From the NCBI GenBank assembly GCA_045612485.1, contig JAZKZE010000039.1, positions 1 through 32,590 of the forward strand: 32,590 bases of DNA, written 5' to 3'. Shown piece after piece: positions 22,876 through 31,954 of this stretch. A program made the position numbers and the translations under genes. This DNA comes from RGIG5327 sp045612485. GTDB taxonomy: Bacteria; Verrucomicrobiota; Lentisphaeria; Victivallales; UBA1829. The notes beneath the pieces are model-generated. The model was not told the origin of the DNA. It searched no databases and saw only the letters and a program-made list of their open reading frames with translations. Within the stretch, counting starts at the first letter, position 1. Every line of letters begins with the position of its first letter.

Positions 22876-25800
22876 TTATTGGGTTATTCTGCCGTTTTCA
22901 GCAATATCTTTTGCCATCTGACGCAATGCCGCAAGGTCAAGTTTCCCGCTTCCCAGCATGGGAATCGTCTTGACTTCATAGAAGTTGGTGGATTTGGGGA
23001 TCCACAGATTGGTGATCTTGCGGGCGCGCATTTCCGTAACGATCTCGTCAGGAGTCATCTGCATGGCAGTATGGATGACGATCAGTGCTTCGCCTTTGGC
23101 ACTGTCGGGAATACTCGCCACAACCGCCTGTTTGCTGTCCGCTCCGATGATCTCGTTTACCGTACATTCCACAAGTTCGTGGGGAACCATTTCTCCACCG
23201 ATCTTGCTGAAACGGGAAATTCTGCCGCAGAGTGTGATATATCCATTCACGTCGATCGTTCCGATGTCTCCGGTATTGTACCAGCCGTCTTGGATGGCAT
23301 CTGCCGTAAGCTGCGGTTCTCCCAGATACCCCTGCATCACGTTGGCTCCCTTGATCTCAAGAAGTCCTTCTGTATCATGGGGCAGAGGCTGTCTGGTAAC
23401 AGGATCCACGATCCTTGCACAGATCCCCGGCATGGCTGGACCGATACTGCCTTCTTTTCCCCGTTCCTTACCCAGTTCATCAATGGATGAACCGATATTG
23501 ATCGCCACGATGGGGGAAAGTTCCGTACATCCGTACCCTTCAATAAGCACTCTTTCCCCGTTGTTCTGACGGTCGAATTTTTCAGAAATATCCACCCGGA
23601 GCTTTTCCGCCCCGGCAATGGCAAGACGGACTGTGCTGAACTGTTCCGGAGTACATCTTCTCATATATGCCTGCATGAAGGTGGGCGTGGCAAGAAGAAT
23701 GGTGGCTTTATGTTTGGTCATGGCTTTGCCGATGGCTTCACAATCCAGGGGATTGGCAACATACACAACTTTGCATCCCACCATGACAGGAAGCCAGAAT
23801 GCCGTACACATCCCGAAGGCATGGAAGAGAGGAAGACTTCCCAGCATCACATCTTTGGGCTGGAAGTTCATCACATTGATAAAGGAGTGGATATCGCTGT
23901 TGAAGTTGTGGTGGGAGAGCATGACTCCTTTGGGAATACCTGTGGAACCGCTGGAGAAGAGGACTGCGGCAGTCCGCATCACATCCCTGTGACTGACAGG
24001 GGAAATGATATTCATAAATTCCTGATGGGGAAGAATGACTGCTCCCGCCGCCATGACAAATTTATCCCATTTGGTAATGGTGGAAGCAATATCTTCCATA
24101 AAGACCATTTCCGGAAGGACATCATATTTGATCTTTTCCACAAACTTTCTGCTTGTGAGAATGTGGGTGATCTTTGCTTTGTCAATAGCGTAGCGTACAG
24201 AATCTTTTGAGGCTGTAAAGTTCAGAATGGCAGGAACTTTATCCGCCATCATAACAGCACAGGAGGCAATGGCTGAAGCTGCGCAGTTGGGCAGCATCAC
24301 CCCGACATATTCACAGTCGGGAGCCACCATTTTACGGATCTTTCTGCTGAAAATGGCAGAACCCACAAACGCCATAAAGGTACTTACCTCTTTTCCGCCG
24401 TAATCCGCAAAAAGCGTACGGAAGGGATGTCTTTTGGCATTTCTTGCCATCTGATAATGCAGAGGTCTGTCTTTGGCTCTGGGAACCATTTCCGTATCTG
24501 CACCCATTTCAGAAATGATCTGTCTCAATTCAAAAGCATCGATATCCCCGGAGATCCTTTTGCCGAAGGTAATGGAAACCGGGTGGGGCAGTTCTTTGGG
24601 AATACGGATCTTTTCCTTGCTGTAATAGTGGGTGAAAATACTTCCCCAGATCATGCCGATCCTTACCGGGATGACCGGTATATCCATTCCCTCGGGAAGC
24701 ATCATGGAGTAACCGCCTTTGAACTCATCCATAAGACCGTTTTTGGAGATCCTTCCTTCAGGGAACACGCAAACAGCTTCCCCGTTCCGCAGAGCCTTTT
24801 TCACCTCTTCAAACATCACCGTCATATTTTTTACCCCGTGACTGGGTACCTTGATAAAGCCGGTAAAGCGGGCAAGAGGTTTCAGGAAAGGTTTATTGTA
24901 ATAATCTTCATGCATGAGGAAGCGGATCAACCGGGAGGAACACGCAGAAATCAAAAGCGCATCCACAAAAGAAGCATGATTGGAGACCAGAAGCACCGGA
25001 CCGGATTCCGGAATATTTTTTGCCCCGGAGATGCGGACTTTGTAAAGAGTATTGGTTAAGATCATTACAAAAATACGCATGGTGAAATCCGGCAGTGCCA
25101 GGATCGCAATGAGCACAAAGGCAAGTGTGATAAAGGAGCAGACAAGGAAAAGCTGCGGTGCCGTAAAATGCGGCAGTACAGAAGCACATTTTGCGGCAAA
25201 TGCAGGAAGTGCTTTCATGTCCCCTGCGGGGGAGGCCGCTACTGCAAGAAGAAGCAGACCGGAACCCAGAAGGAATACTATGGAGGTAATGAAATTATTT
25301 ACTGCCATTGCCGAACCGCGCAGAGCAGGAGCTACCTTCTGCTGGAAGTAGGTACGGACGGGAACAATGAGAAAGCCTCCGGATATACCGGCAAGGAAAA
25401 GATAAAGAACCGCCCAGGAATGGATCACAAGTTCCGCACCGGCAAAAGGTTTGATCGCCTGCCCGGGGAAATACGCCGCAAGAGGCAGAAATATGGACAT
25501 GCCTACTGCACCGAAGGGAATATACCCCAGCTCGATCTTGGATCTGGAGGCATGGGCGCAGAGAAAACAGCCTAGTGCCATCCCCAGTGAGGATGCCAGA
25601 AGAAGACAGATAAGTCCTGCCCCGGTAGAAGATAAATTGTATTTCGCAAGCAAAATGGTCAAAGTGGAAATTGCTGCCGTAAGAACTATAAAATAGGCAT
25701 CCGCCAGTGCTGTGATGAAAATACCTTTGCTTGCGGTGATCGCTTTCCAGCCTGTATTCAGACTCTGGAAGAAAGTTGTTTTTGCTGTACGGGGAGTACC

Positions 25801-26400
25801 GGCAACAGGAATAACAGAAAGGGAAACCAGAAAGCCGGTAAAAGCAAGAACGCAGAGAAATTCCCCGCAGGAGAGAAAATTAAATTTTGTAAGAGCGCAG
25901 AGTACAGGGGGAATTGCATTGCCCAGAATCACGGCAAGAAATGTTGCTGCTCCGATAAAACCATTGGCTTTGGAAAGTGTTCTTGAAGTAAAGGTTTCCG
26001 GAAGTATTCCATTGAAAGAGGGACTGAAAAATGCTGTCTGGGCAGACATGAGAAACATAGACAGAAGAAGCGGGGTTACACCCCATTTTTCCACTTTTGT
26101 CAGGCAGATCGTTCCGAAGATGAGAATACCGAACTCAAAAACTTTGGAAAGAACCATGACACTGCGCTTATGCAGTCTGTCGGCAATATTTCCCGCCGGA
26201 GCGCACAGTACGATGAACGGCAGGATGTATGCCAGGGATAATTTGAACAGAAATACGGAATCCCGGAAAAAGTCCGCATTGCCGTGAAACAAGCACAAAA
26301 TGATGAACATTTTGAAGGCGTTGTCATTGAATACTCCCAGGAACTGGGAAAAGATCAGTGGCGTAAGCCTTCTGTAGAAGGAAATATTTTCATTTGCCAT
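22876..26400 (-). CDS. aas: LplT-PlsC-Aas type fusion: MFS flippase, acyltransferase, acyl ligase
   Basis: This 1174-residue inner-membrane protein joins three activities for recycling lysophospholipids. Residues 1-440 form a 12-helix MFS domain like LplT (GVFNDNAFKMFI, ADRLHKRSVM) that should flip lysophospholipid inward. Residues about 445-640 are a PlsC acyltransferase with NHASFVD (474-480) and FPEGR (546-550). Residues about 650-1174 are an AMP-forming acyl ligase with SSGSTGIPKGVMLSH (816-830), EGYGCTELSP and YNTGDIG. Enteric bacteria encode lplT and aas separately. Three-domain fusions are known in other phyla. AAGGAG lies eight bases before the ATG. Monocistronic, with a strong terminator. 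The substrate direction is inferred from the family. Confidence 0.92.
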   Translation of the reverse strand: MANENISFYRRLTPLIFSQFLGVFNDNAFKMFIILCLFHGNADFFRDSVFLFKLSLAYILPFIVLCAPAGNIADRLHKRSVMVLSKVFEFGILIFGTICLTKVEKWGVTPLLLSMFLMSAQTAFFSPSFNGILPETFTSRTLSKANGFIGAATFLAVILGNAIPPVLCALTKFNFLSCGEFLCVLAFTGFLVSLSVIPVAGTPRTAKTTFFQSLNTGWKAITASKGIFITALADAYFIVLTAAISTLTILLAKYNLSSTGAGLICLLLASSLGMALGCFLCAHASRSKIELGYIPFGAVGMSIFLPLAAYFPGQAIKPFAGAELVIHSWAVLYLFLAGISGGFLIVPVRTYFQQKVAPALRGSAMAVNNFITSIVFLLGSGLLLLAVAASPAGDMKALPAFAAKCASVLPHFTAPQLFLVCSFITLAFVLIAILALPDFTMRIFVMILTNTLYKVRISGAKNIPESGPVLLVSNHASFVDALLISACSSRLIRFLMHEDYYNKPFLKPLARFTGFIKVPSHGVKNMTVMFEEVKKALRNGEAVCVFPEGRISKNGLMDEFKGGYSMMLPEGMDIPVIPVRIGMIWGSIFTHYYSKEKIRIPKELPHPVSITFGKRISGDIDAFELRQIISEMGADTEMVPRAKDRPLHYQMARNAKRHPFRTLFADYGGKEVSTFMAFVGSAIFSRKIRKMVAPDCEYVGVMLPNCAASAIASCAVMMADKVPAILNFTASKDSVRYAIDKAKITHILTSRKFVEKIKYDVLPEMVFMEDIASTITKWDKFVMAAGAVILPHQEFMNIISPVSHRDVMRTAAVLFSSGSTGIPKGVMLSHHNFNSDIHSFINVMNFQPKDVMLGSLPLFHAFGMCTAFWLPVMVGCKVVYVANPLDCEAIGKAMTKHKATILLATPTFMQAYMRRCTPEQFSTVRLAIAGAEKLRVDISEKFDRQNNGERVLIEGYGCTELSPIVAINIGSSIDELGKERGKEGSIGPAMPGICARIVDPVTRQPLPHDTEGLLEIKGANVMQGYLGEPQLTADAIQDGWYNTGDIGTIDVNGYITLCGRISRFSKIGGEMVPHELVECTVNEIIGADSKQAVVASIPDSAKGEALIVIHTAMQMTPDEIVTEMRARKITNLWIPKSTNFYEVKTIPMLGSGKLDLAALRQMAKDIAENGRITQ

Positions 26401-26670
26401 CTGTTTTACTCCTTGTTGGTTATTTTACTTCCGGCAGGAAGTTTTTCCGGAACAGGTTTGTTTCCTGATACTGCCTGACCGGAATTTTTATAAAAATGTT
26501 TTTTGCAAATTACTGCATATATTTATTTTCCGGAATCCTGTTTCCGGAATAAAAATGTGATTTTATAAAAAATCATTGTGTGAAATATGAAACATTTCCT
26601 TTCTTCCGGAAAATGGAAATGAAGTTTTCCGGTCAGAATGGTATAGTTTCCGGATCAAATTTACTTCTCT
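26401..26670. other. Intergenic region with clustered CCGG palindromes
   Basis: No gene is seen. Eight CCGG sites occur in this AT-rich stretch, several inside inverted repeats: TTCCGGAA twice at 26528-26535 and 26542-26549, and CCGGAAAA (26606-26613) with TTTTCCGG (26625-26632). Either hairpin may end the LysM transcript, but neither has a good T tract. Confidence 0.5.
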
Positions 26671-27288
26671 TTACCTCTCTTTCTTTACAGGGATCAAAAG
26701 TTTCTGACCAATGGAAAGTTTATCACTTTTCATATTGTTGATCTTTCTGATCTCCTGAACGCTTACCTGATAAGCTCTTGCAATATTATAAAGAACATGT
26801 CCCTGTTCCACGATATGCTCCACACAATCCACTGTCTGATTGCGGGCAGCTTTCTTTTCTTTCTGTTTTCTGCCTTTTCCCCCGGTGGCGGGACTGGAGG
26901 CAACTTTGCCGACTTCTCTCACCAATGCTTCCAGTCTGCGGATCTTTTCTTCAAGAATCCTGTTCTTTTCCGCAAGTTCCCTGTAATAGCTTCTGGCAGA
27001 CTCTTTTTCTGCTCCGCTGTTCTGTCTGTAGGTCTGTTCCGCAGCGGCAAGTTTTTTATATTCCGCTTCCAGAACGGCGATTTTTCTGCCCTGTTCCTGA
27101 AGTAGTTCTGTAAGACGGGCGTTTTCATCCTGGATGAGTTTGAATTGCTGGATCATATTTCCTGTCAGCTGCTCATAATATCTGCTGCGATCCTGCCTGG
27201 TCTGCTGTGCAAAAACCTGACTGAGGATCCCTGCAAGAACGAAAAACACACAGGCAGATAATATTTTCATTTTTTTACTGTTTTTCAT
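26671..27288 (-). CDS. Secreted coiled-coil LysM protein
   Basis: The 205-residue protein has an N-terminal signal peptide or anchor (MKILSACVFFVLAGILSQVFA), a long charged coiled coil (about 36-126, rich in Glu, Lys, Gln and Arg), a basic linker (about 133-150, GGKGRKQKEKKAA) and a C-terminal LysM domain (157-201, HIVEQGHVLYNIARAYQVS then KLSIGQKLLIPV). LysM binds N-acetylglucosamine polymers, so it should sit on peptidoglycan in the periplasm with the coiled coil as a spacer or dimeriser. No catalytic domain is present, so a scaffold or division-related role is more likely than a hydrolase. GGAG lies six bases before the ATG. It follows the secreted unknown gene by 34 bp and is likely cotranscribed with the GT9 gene. 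Confidence 0.88.
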   Translation of the reverse strand: MKNSKKMKILSACVFFVLAGILSQVFAQQTRQDRSRYYEQLTGNMIQQFKLIQDENARLTELLQEQGRKIAVLEAEYKKLAAAEQTYRQNSGAEKESARSYYRELAEKNRILEEKIRRLEALVREVGKVASSPATGGKGRKQKEKKAARNQTVDCVEHIVEQGHVLYNIARAYQVSVQEIRKINNMKSDKLSIGQKLLIPVKKER

Positions 27289-27322
27289 TATTTTCTCCAG
27301 TTGTTGTATTGTGATTCACTCT

Positions 27323-28327
27323 TTATTTTTCAGGTGTATTTTTATTTCCGGAAACCGGAGCGGCAGGTTCATCCACATCATCAAACAAGGTGGAGGATTT
27401 CTGTCGGACAGACCGTTTCTTACTTTCAAATACCCCTTTGATGAAGGGTATATCCCTGATCTCTTCATAATCTCTGTCTTTCTGGGCTTTTCTGCCGCCG
27501 GAAAGTACCACTGTCCCCAATTCCCTGTTTATGGCAAGGCGGGGAACGGTACGGGTTTTCAGACGTACTTCCGAAGAAACAAGTTTTCCGTTTACATCAA
27601 ATACGCAGTATGAAAATACCTTATGGCTTCCGGCAATAAGAACGTGCAACCTGCTGAGATTATCCACTGCACACTGGGGCAGAAGCATATTTCCCAGATT
27701 GTAGCCCAGATGTCTGAGACAGTAGATCTTCCGGGAATCTTCTATTTTCAGGATATACAATCCATTCCTTCCGTTACTGTAGGAAAGAACGGAATATTTT
27801 CTTGTGCGGATATTGTGTTTATCCTCTTCCTTCAGCATATCTTCAGGTATCCCCACGACTCCTTCCCAGATCTTTTTGCCTTCTGTAATGGTGAAATTAA
27901 GATCATTGGATCTGTAGGATCTTTTCATCCGGGGATGGGAGATAACTGCCCGTACGGAATATTGCCCCGCACTGTAAAGTTTGTAAAACTGGGTGAGATT
28001 GCAGGTGAATCCTTTGATGGCACCCGGTTTGAGTACGATCCCCTTGGGGGAGGGGGACTTGGTTCCGGTAAGCGGTATGAAGGAACCGTTTTTCTGTGAA
28101 CGGATCTCAAAATCCAGTTTTCCCGCCAGACCTTTGGATTCCCCGAAAACAATGGGATGTCCTGATACATTGCGTAAATCCAGCCGTATATACACCGGTT
28201 CATAAAGAAGGTAATTTTTCTGGGGCAGGGAAATCTTCATGGCAATCTGTCCGAAAGCATTCCAGGAGCAGAACACAAAGAGTACAACAGTCAGGCAGAG
28301 CCACATTTTTCCGGTAAGTTTTGTCAT
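27323..28327 (-). CDS. Secreted protein of unknown function
   Basis: I do not recognise this 334-residue protein. It has a Sec-type signal peptide (KMWLCLTVVLFVFCSWNAFG, cleaved near AFG-Q) and no lipobox. The first 130 mature residues look like an immunoglobulin-type beta domain (YLLYEPVYIRLDLRNVSGHPI, LKPGAIKGFTCNL), reminiscent of intracellular proteinase-inhibitor-like or CARDB folds. The second part (about 165-290) has strand-rich repeats such as NGLYILKIEDSRKIYCLRHLG and LHVLIAGSHKVFSYCVFD that could be propeller blades. The tail is basic and Pro/Asp rich. It starts 2 bp past the GT9 stop, with GGAG upstream, so it is in the same operon as the GT9 and LysM genes, which suggests an envelope role. 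Confidence 0.82.
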   Translation of the reverse strand: MTKLTGKMWLCLTVVLFVFCSWNAFGQIAMKISLPQKNYLLYEPVYIRLDLRNVSGHPIVFGESKGLAGKLDFEIRSQKNGSFIPLTGTKSPSPKGIVLKPGAIKGFTCNLTQFYKLYSAGQYSVRAVISHPRMKRSYRSNDLNFTITEGKKIWEGVVGIPEDMLKEEDKHNIRTRKYSVLSYSNGRNGLYILKIEDSRKIYCLRHLGYNLGNMLLPQCAVDNLSRLHVLIAGSHKVFSYCVFDVNGKLVSSEVRLKTRTVPRLAINRELGTVVLSGGRKAQKDRDYEEIRDIPFIKGVFESKKRSVRQKSSTLFDDVDEPAAPVSGNKNTPEK

Positions 28328-28329
28328 TG

Positions 28330-29451
28330 TTATTTCTCCTCGGGATTTGCGGAATATGTCCCCTGTTCCGCAGTACGGTTATCGGGTAAAGAGTGCAGGC
28401 ATGACCGGACAGCGGAAATGATTCCGGACAGATCCGGCTTTTTGTGACAGGAAAGGTGGTCACAGGATTTTTTGAAACATTTGATGCAGGCAAGATCCTG
28501 CGCCTGGAAAATCAGGGCATTTTTACAGCACGGCCCGGTAAGAACCGGATCCGTAGGACCGAAAAATGCTGCCGGGACGGTTTCTGTAAATGCTGCAATA
28601 TGCATGGGGCCGCTGTCATTGCACAAGAGAAGGGATGCCGCCCGGATAAGTTCCACAAGTTCCCCTACAGAAGTTTTTCCGCAGAGATCAAAAACTTCCA
28701 TCGGCGAAAGAAGCTGTTTCAATTTGCAAATACTCTCCTTTTCGGCGGAAGAACCCAACAGCATAAAGCAATATTTTCCCGGTTCATTTTTATCCAGTTC
28801 TGAAATGATCTCTGCAAAATATTTTTCCCCCCACATTTTGCTCTGCCATCTTGCTCCGGGAGCAACGGCGATGATCTTTCTGCCGCTGTTGAGAACAGCA
28901 GGTATATCCAGTCCCGCCTCTTTTGCGGCGGCAAAGGCTTTCGTGCGGAATTTTTCCAGAACCGGAAGAGTATAAAATTTTTCCGGCAGGGGAATATTTT
29001 CAGAAGAACTGATCATGTGGCAGAGTTTATCCGCCGCGTGCCGGATACCGGAGGGGAAGCTCATCTTCCGGTTGTAAAAGATCTTTGCTATTTTTTCCCT
29101 GGGGGCGGCAGGACCGTTCCGCAGGGGACTTTTTGTCAGAAATGAAAATACTGCACTGCGGAAAAGTCCCTGTAAATCAAATACTTCATCATACTTCTCC
29201 TCCCGCAATGAGACATATAACCGGAAGAAGGAAGGAAGAAATGTTGCCACATTTCCCAGTTGTTTCCGTTCAAAAAAGATTTTCTTTTCTACAAAAGGAA
29301 GATAATCAAGCAGATCGGAGAACGCCGGATGGATCAGCCAGGAAGTACGGCAATTTTCTTTTCCGCAGGAGGAGGCAAGGGCTGCCACCGCCGGAAAAGC
29401 ATGCAGTACATCTCCCAGGCTGCTGGGTTTTATGATAAGGATCTTTTTCAT
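28330..29451 (-). CDS. GT9 heptosyltransferase (LPS core type)
   Basis: The 373-residue protein has the ADP-heptose transferase (WaaC/WaaF) layout: IIKPSSLGDVLHAFPAVAAL at the N-terminus, VAPGARWQSKMWGEKYFAEI at about 195-215, and CNDSGPMHIAAFTETVPAAFFGPTDP at 277-302 for nucleotide-sugar binding. It should add a heptose to lipid-A core on the cytoplasmic face. A Cys-rich segment (C322, C325, C330, C335) near the end is common in this family. The ATG at 29451 is chosen because the family begins at MKKILIIKPSSLGD; an ORF extending to 29607 has an unrelated N-terminus. It is followed by the secreted unknown and LysM genes. The window also holds a large AIDA-type repeat protein, but this enzyme looks like LPS type rather than the protein O-heptosyltransferase type. 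Confidence 0.9.
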   Translation of the reverse strand: MKKILIIKPSSLGDVLHAFPAVAALASSCGKENCRTSWLIHPAFSDLLDYLPFVEKKIFFERKQLGNVATFLPSFFRLYVSLREEKYDEVFDLQGLFRSAVFSFLTKSPLRNGPAAPREKIAKIFYNRKMSFPSGIRHAADKLCHMISSSENIPLPEKFYTLPVLEKFRTKAFAAAKEAGLDIPAVLNSGRKIIAVAPGARWQSKMWGEKYFAEIISELDKNEPGKYCFMLLGSSAEKESICKLKQLLSPMEVFDLCGKTSVGELVELIRAASLLLCNDSGPMHIAAFTETVPAAFFGPTDPVLTGPCCKNALIFQAQDLACIKCFKKSCDHLSCHKKPDLSGIISAVRSCLHSLPDNRTAEQGTYSANPEEK

Positions 29452-29515
29452 TTTCCTGTCCGGTATTTTGTTTATGGAAAGAGCGGATGATGGAGGTATG
29501 AAAGAAGTGTACTTC

Positions 29516-30328
29516 TTACGTTCCGGAAGCAAGCCGTTCCGCAAGACGTTCGGGCAGTCCCACTTCCCTGATCCTTGCCTGTGTGGAGGCAATATCATAG
29601 GGAACACGGTATCTTGTCACGCTTTTATCATTGGAATCATATACGGCAAAGGATGCCCTGGGGTCTTTGTTGCGGGGCTGACCGATACTTCCCACGTTGA
29701 GCAGATATTTATGCCCGGTCTGCAATTCAACCGTCACGCTGTCAAAGATGGAAAAATCCCTTTCATCCCCGCCGGGAATCACGGCATCGGTCCAGGTGCT
29801 GATCTCTTCGATCTGTCTGGTGGCTTGCATGGCAACCGGTTTTTTGCAGAATCCCACCGGAACATGGGAGTGTCCGCAGAAACACAGCTGGGTGAACTGG
29901 TATGTAAAGTTATCTGCCGCGTGATGTTCATCAAAGATATACCCCCACGCTTCCGGGCTGTCCAGTGTGGCATGTACAATGGTGATGAAGGTTCCTTTGA
30001 TGGTCTGGCGCATAGGCAGATTGGTGAGCCATGCACGGTCATCAAGAGAGAGCTGGGATTTTGTCCAGAGTACGGCAGCTTTGGCATGGGGATTGAAACT
30101 TTCCAGAACGTCGTCATTATTTGCCGCATATTCATCATGGTTGCCTTTGACGGCACCGGCAATATCCAGGGAACGGACAATATCCATACACTCCTTGGGG
30201 TTTCCGTTATAACCGACTACATCCCCCAGAAAAATGTACTTATCGATCTCAAGCAGACTGCATTTATCCATAACCGCGGTCAGGGCTTCCAGATTGCCGT
30301 GAATGTCACTTAAAATTGCATATCTCAT
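29516..30328 (-). CDS. Metallophosphoesterase
   Basis: The 270-residue cytoplasmic protein carries the calcineurin-like motifs in order: DIH (8-10), GDVVGYNG (35-42), GNHDE (62-66), VH (118-119) and GHSHVP (152-157). It resembles the YfcE/YvnB-like small phosphodiesterases that use two divalent metals. The substrate is unknown; cyclic nucleotides, RNA ends or phosphoproteins are possible. GGAGC lies upstream of the ATG. It is transcribed from the promoter at 30401-30428 and may read into the GT9 gene, since the 64-bp gap holds only a weak 5-bp hairpin. Confidence 0.92.
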   Translation of the reverse strand: MRYAILSDIHGNLEALTAVMDKCSLLEIDKYIFLGDVVGYNGNPKECMDIVRSLDIAGAVKGNHDEYAANNDDVLESFNPHAKAAVLWTKSQLSLDDRAWLTNLPMRQTIKGTFITIVHATLDSPEAWGYIFDEHHAADNFTYQFTQLCFCGHSHVPVGFCKKPVAMQATRQIEEISTWTDAVIPGGDERDFSIFDSVTVELQTGHKYLLNVGSIGQPRNKDPRASFAVYDSNDKSVTRYRVPYDIASTQARIREVGLPERLAERLASGT

Positions 30329-30400
30329 ATCTTGCTCCGTTAGATTTTATAAATATTACATATTTCCGGCTGCGAAACCGGATACATAACAGGTACTCAA

Positions 30401-30428
30401 AATATAACCGCTTTTTTAAAAAATGCAA
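30401..30428 (-). promoter_or_regulatory. Promoter of the metallophosphoesterase gene
   Basis: On the minus strand, TTGCAT (30428-30423), a 16-bp spacer and TATATT (30406-30401). Initiation near 30394 gives a 65-base leader containing a small CCGG...CCGG hairpin. Confidence 0.6.
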
Positions 30429-30489
30429 GTCCCGGGGAGTATTTATCCTTTATTTAATATTAATTAGGGATAAAAAGCCGTATCCGTTT

Positions 30490-30537
30490 TCGGGAAACAA
30501 CAGAAAATGCAGACTCCCGGAAAGAGAGTCTGCATTT
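30490..30537 (-). terminator. Intrinsic terminator of the CapA-like gene
   Basis: AAATGCAGACTC and GAGTCTGCATTT (30505-30516 and 30526-30537) form a 12-bp stem with a 9-base loop. On the minus strand TTCTGTTGTTT follows. The core T tract overlaps the stem end. Confidence 0.75.
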
Positions 30538-30605
30538 CATATACCTGAAAATTTCCGGATGAATGACTTTTCTTCTTTACTGAAGAGAGTTTTTTGCTCC
30601 GGTTT

Positions 30606-31901
30606 TTACGCCTGAACGATAAGACCGTTTTCCATTTTCAGTTCCACACCGTAAGGTCTGCTAAGATCCTGCAGAAGCGTAAAGATTTCTTCCGCTTCCT
30701 TACCTGTTGCCGCCTCAGGCAAACCATTCATATCATCTTTTCTGTCGAAGTTGAGATATACCGGCAGAAGTTCCCATTTCACCATTTTGCCGTCTTCAAA
30801 ATACAGTTTGGGCAGTACGGTCTGATAATTCTTTTTGTTGCAGTGCAAGCCTACTTTATTCCCTCTGGAACGGGCGAGCAATCCTTCCTGCGCGGTACTG
30901 TTGATGTCCACACCGAATTTTTCCATAAAGTCGGCAGGCAGAAACTCCACTTTCAATCCCTGATAGATAAAGTCACCCAGAGAGTAGAATATGGGAGTGT
31001 TTTTATAGAGCTCCATGGGACGCAATCTGTGACATCCTCCGCCGAAAACGGCAGAAACTCCGGCATCAATACAATCATGGGCAAATTCTTTCAGATATTC
31101 TGCCGGATTTTCCTCCCGGATATAATCATCGTCGTGGCAATGAACGAGCATAAATACATATTCACACTCTTCTTTTGCTTTTTTCACGGCATCCAGGATG
31201 CGTTTTTTATCCCCGGCGTGACAGCTGGAGGTGGGAACATCGCTTTTGGTGGTGTATTTCTGTGTCCCCATGAAGAAATATCCTTCCGGATCGGGCGTCA
31301 TAAACCCGGTGGCGATAAGCCGTTCCCGGTAGTTGTTCATATTGGTGCTTTTGGCGATCTCTTTCAGGATCTCTGCCTGTTCTTCCGTCACCTTGTAAAG
31401 AGAATCATGCCGCAAAAAGTTGACCCCGGGCCGGGCTTTGAGATATTTGGTTGCCTGACCGGCTTTGGAAGCGATCTGAAAGGAACAATCCACGGCAAAG
31501 ACCGCAACTTTTCCACCGTTGATTTCCAGTATGGCGGGTTTGGCGGCTTCTTCCAGACTTCTGCCTGTTCCGGAATGGGCAACTTTGTAACTGTCCAGAG
31601 TATCAATGGTGGAAAGCAGCCCCTCATGGCAGTAATCCATCACATGATTGTTGGCTGTTCCGAAATAGTTGAATCCATAACGGAAAAGTTCTTCCAGATA
31701 TTTTTTTCTGGTATTGATCCATGTCCCTCCGCTGTACGCATTGGGCGGGCAGTCGAAGTCGGAAAGATTGGTTTCCAGATTGGTTAGTTTCACATCGCAG
31801 GATTTGATGAAATCTGCTACAGAATGGATTTTTCCGGCATATTCTTCCGGGAACTGTGCTACAAAAAGGCTGTCCCCTGTTCCTGTTGTTGTAAGTTTCA
31901 T
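30606..31901 (-). CDS. CapA-like metallophosphatase-fold protein
   Basis: The 431-residue protein matches the PGA_cap/CapA fold: GTGDSLF at 7-13, NLETNLSDF for the second metal site, NNHVMDYCHEGLLSTIDTL around 85-103, then MLVHCHDDD, AVFGGGCHRLRP and IFYSLGDFIYQ. Related proteins take part in poly-gamma-glutamate capsule synthesis, although many homologues lie outside capsule loci and act as phosphatases. No capB or capC gene is nearby, and no signal peptide is seen, so a capsule role is unproven. The ATG at 31901 is preferred, with AAGGAG six bases upstream; a longer ORF to 32009 would overlap the NifX-like gene. It follows that gene by 53 bp and is probably in the same transcript. Confidence 0.88.
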   Translation of the reverse strand: MKLTTTGTGDSLFVAQFPEEYAGKIHSVADFIKSCDVKLTNLETNLSDFDCPPNAYSGGTWINTRKKYLEELFRYGFNYFGTANNHVMDYCHEGLLSTIDTLDSYKVAHSGTGRSLEEAAKPAILEINGGKVAVFAVDCSFQIASKAGQATKYLKARPGVNFLRHDSLYKVTEEQAEILKEIAKSTNMNNYRERLIATGFMTPDPEGYFFMGTQKYTTKSDVPTSSCHAGDKKRILDAVKKAKEECEYVFMLVHCHDDDYIREENPAEYLKEFAHDCIDAGVSAVFGGGCHRLRPMELYKNTPIFYSLGDFIYQGLKVEFLPADFMEKFGVDINSTAQEGLLARSRGNKVGLHCNKKNYQTVLPKLYFEDGKMVKWELLPVYLNFDRKDDMNGLPEAATGKEAEEIFTLLQDLSRPYGVELKMENGLIVQA

Positions 31902-31954
31902 TTTTGCTCCTTGATCGTTTGTATGGTTTTTATTTGATGGCTGTTGAACATTTT

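Noticed and set aside
28330..29451. Protein O-heptosyltransferase (AAH/TibC type) acting on the AIDA-type repeats
   Set aside because: The motifs and length fit LPS core heptosyltransferases, and the gene is 6 kb away beside unrelated envelope genes. Only a profile comparison could overturn this.
29452..29607. N-terminal extension of the GT9 gene
   Set aside because: Family homologues begin at MKKILIIKPSSLGD, and the extension has no similarity to the fold and overlaps the end of the upstream gene.
29432..30313. 293-codon plus-strand ORF
   Set aside because: Antisense to the metallophosphoesterase gene with intact motifs.
30594..31787. 397-codon plus-strand ORF
   Set aside because: Antisense to the CapA-like gene, whose motifs and ribosome site are clear.
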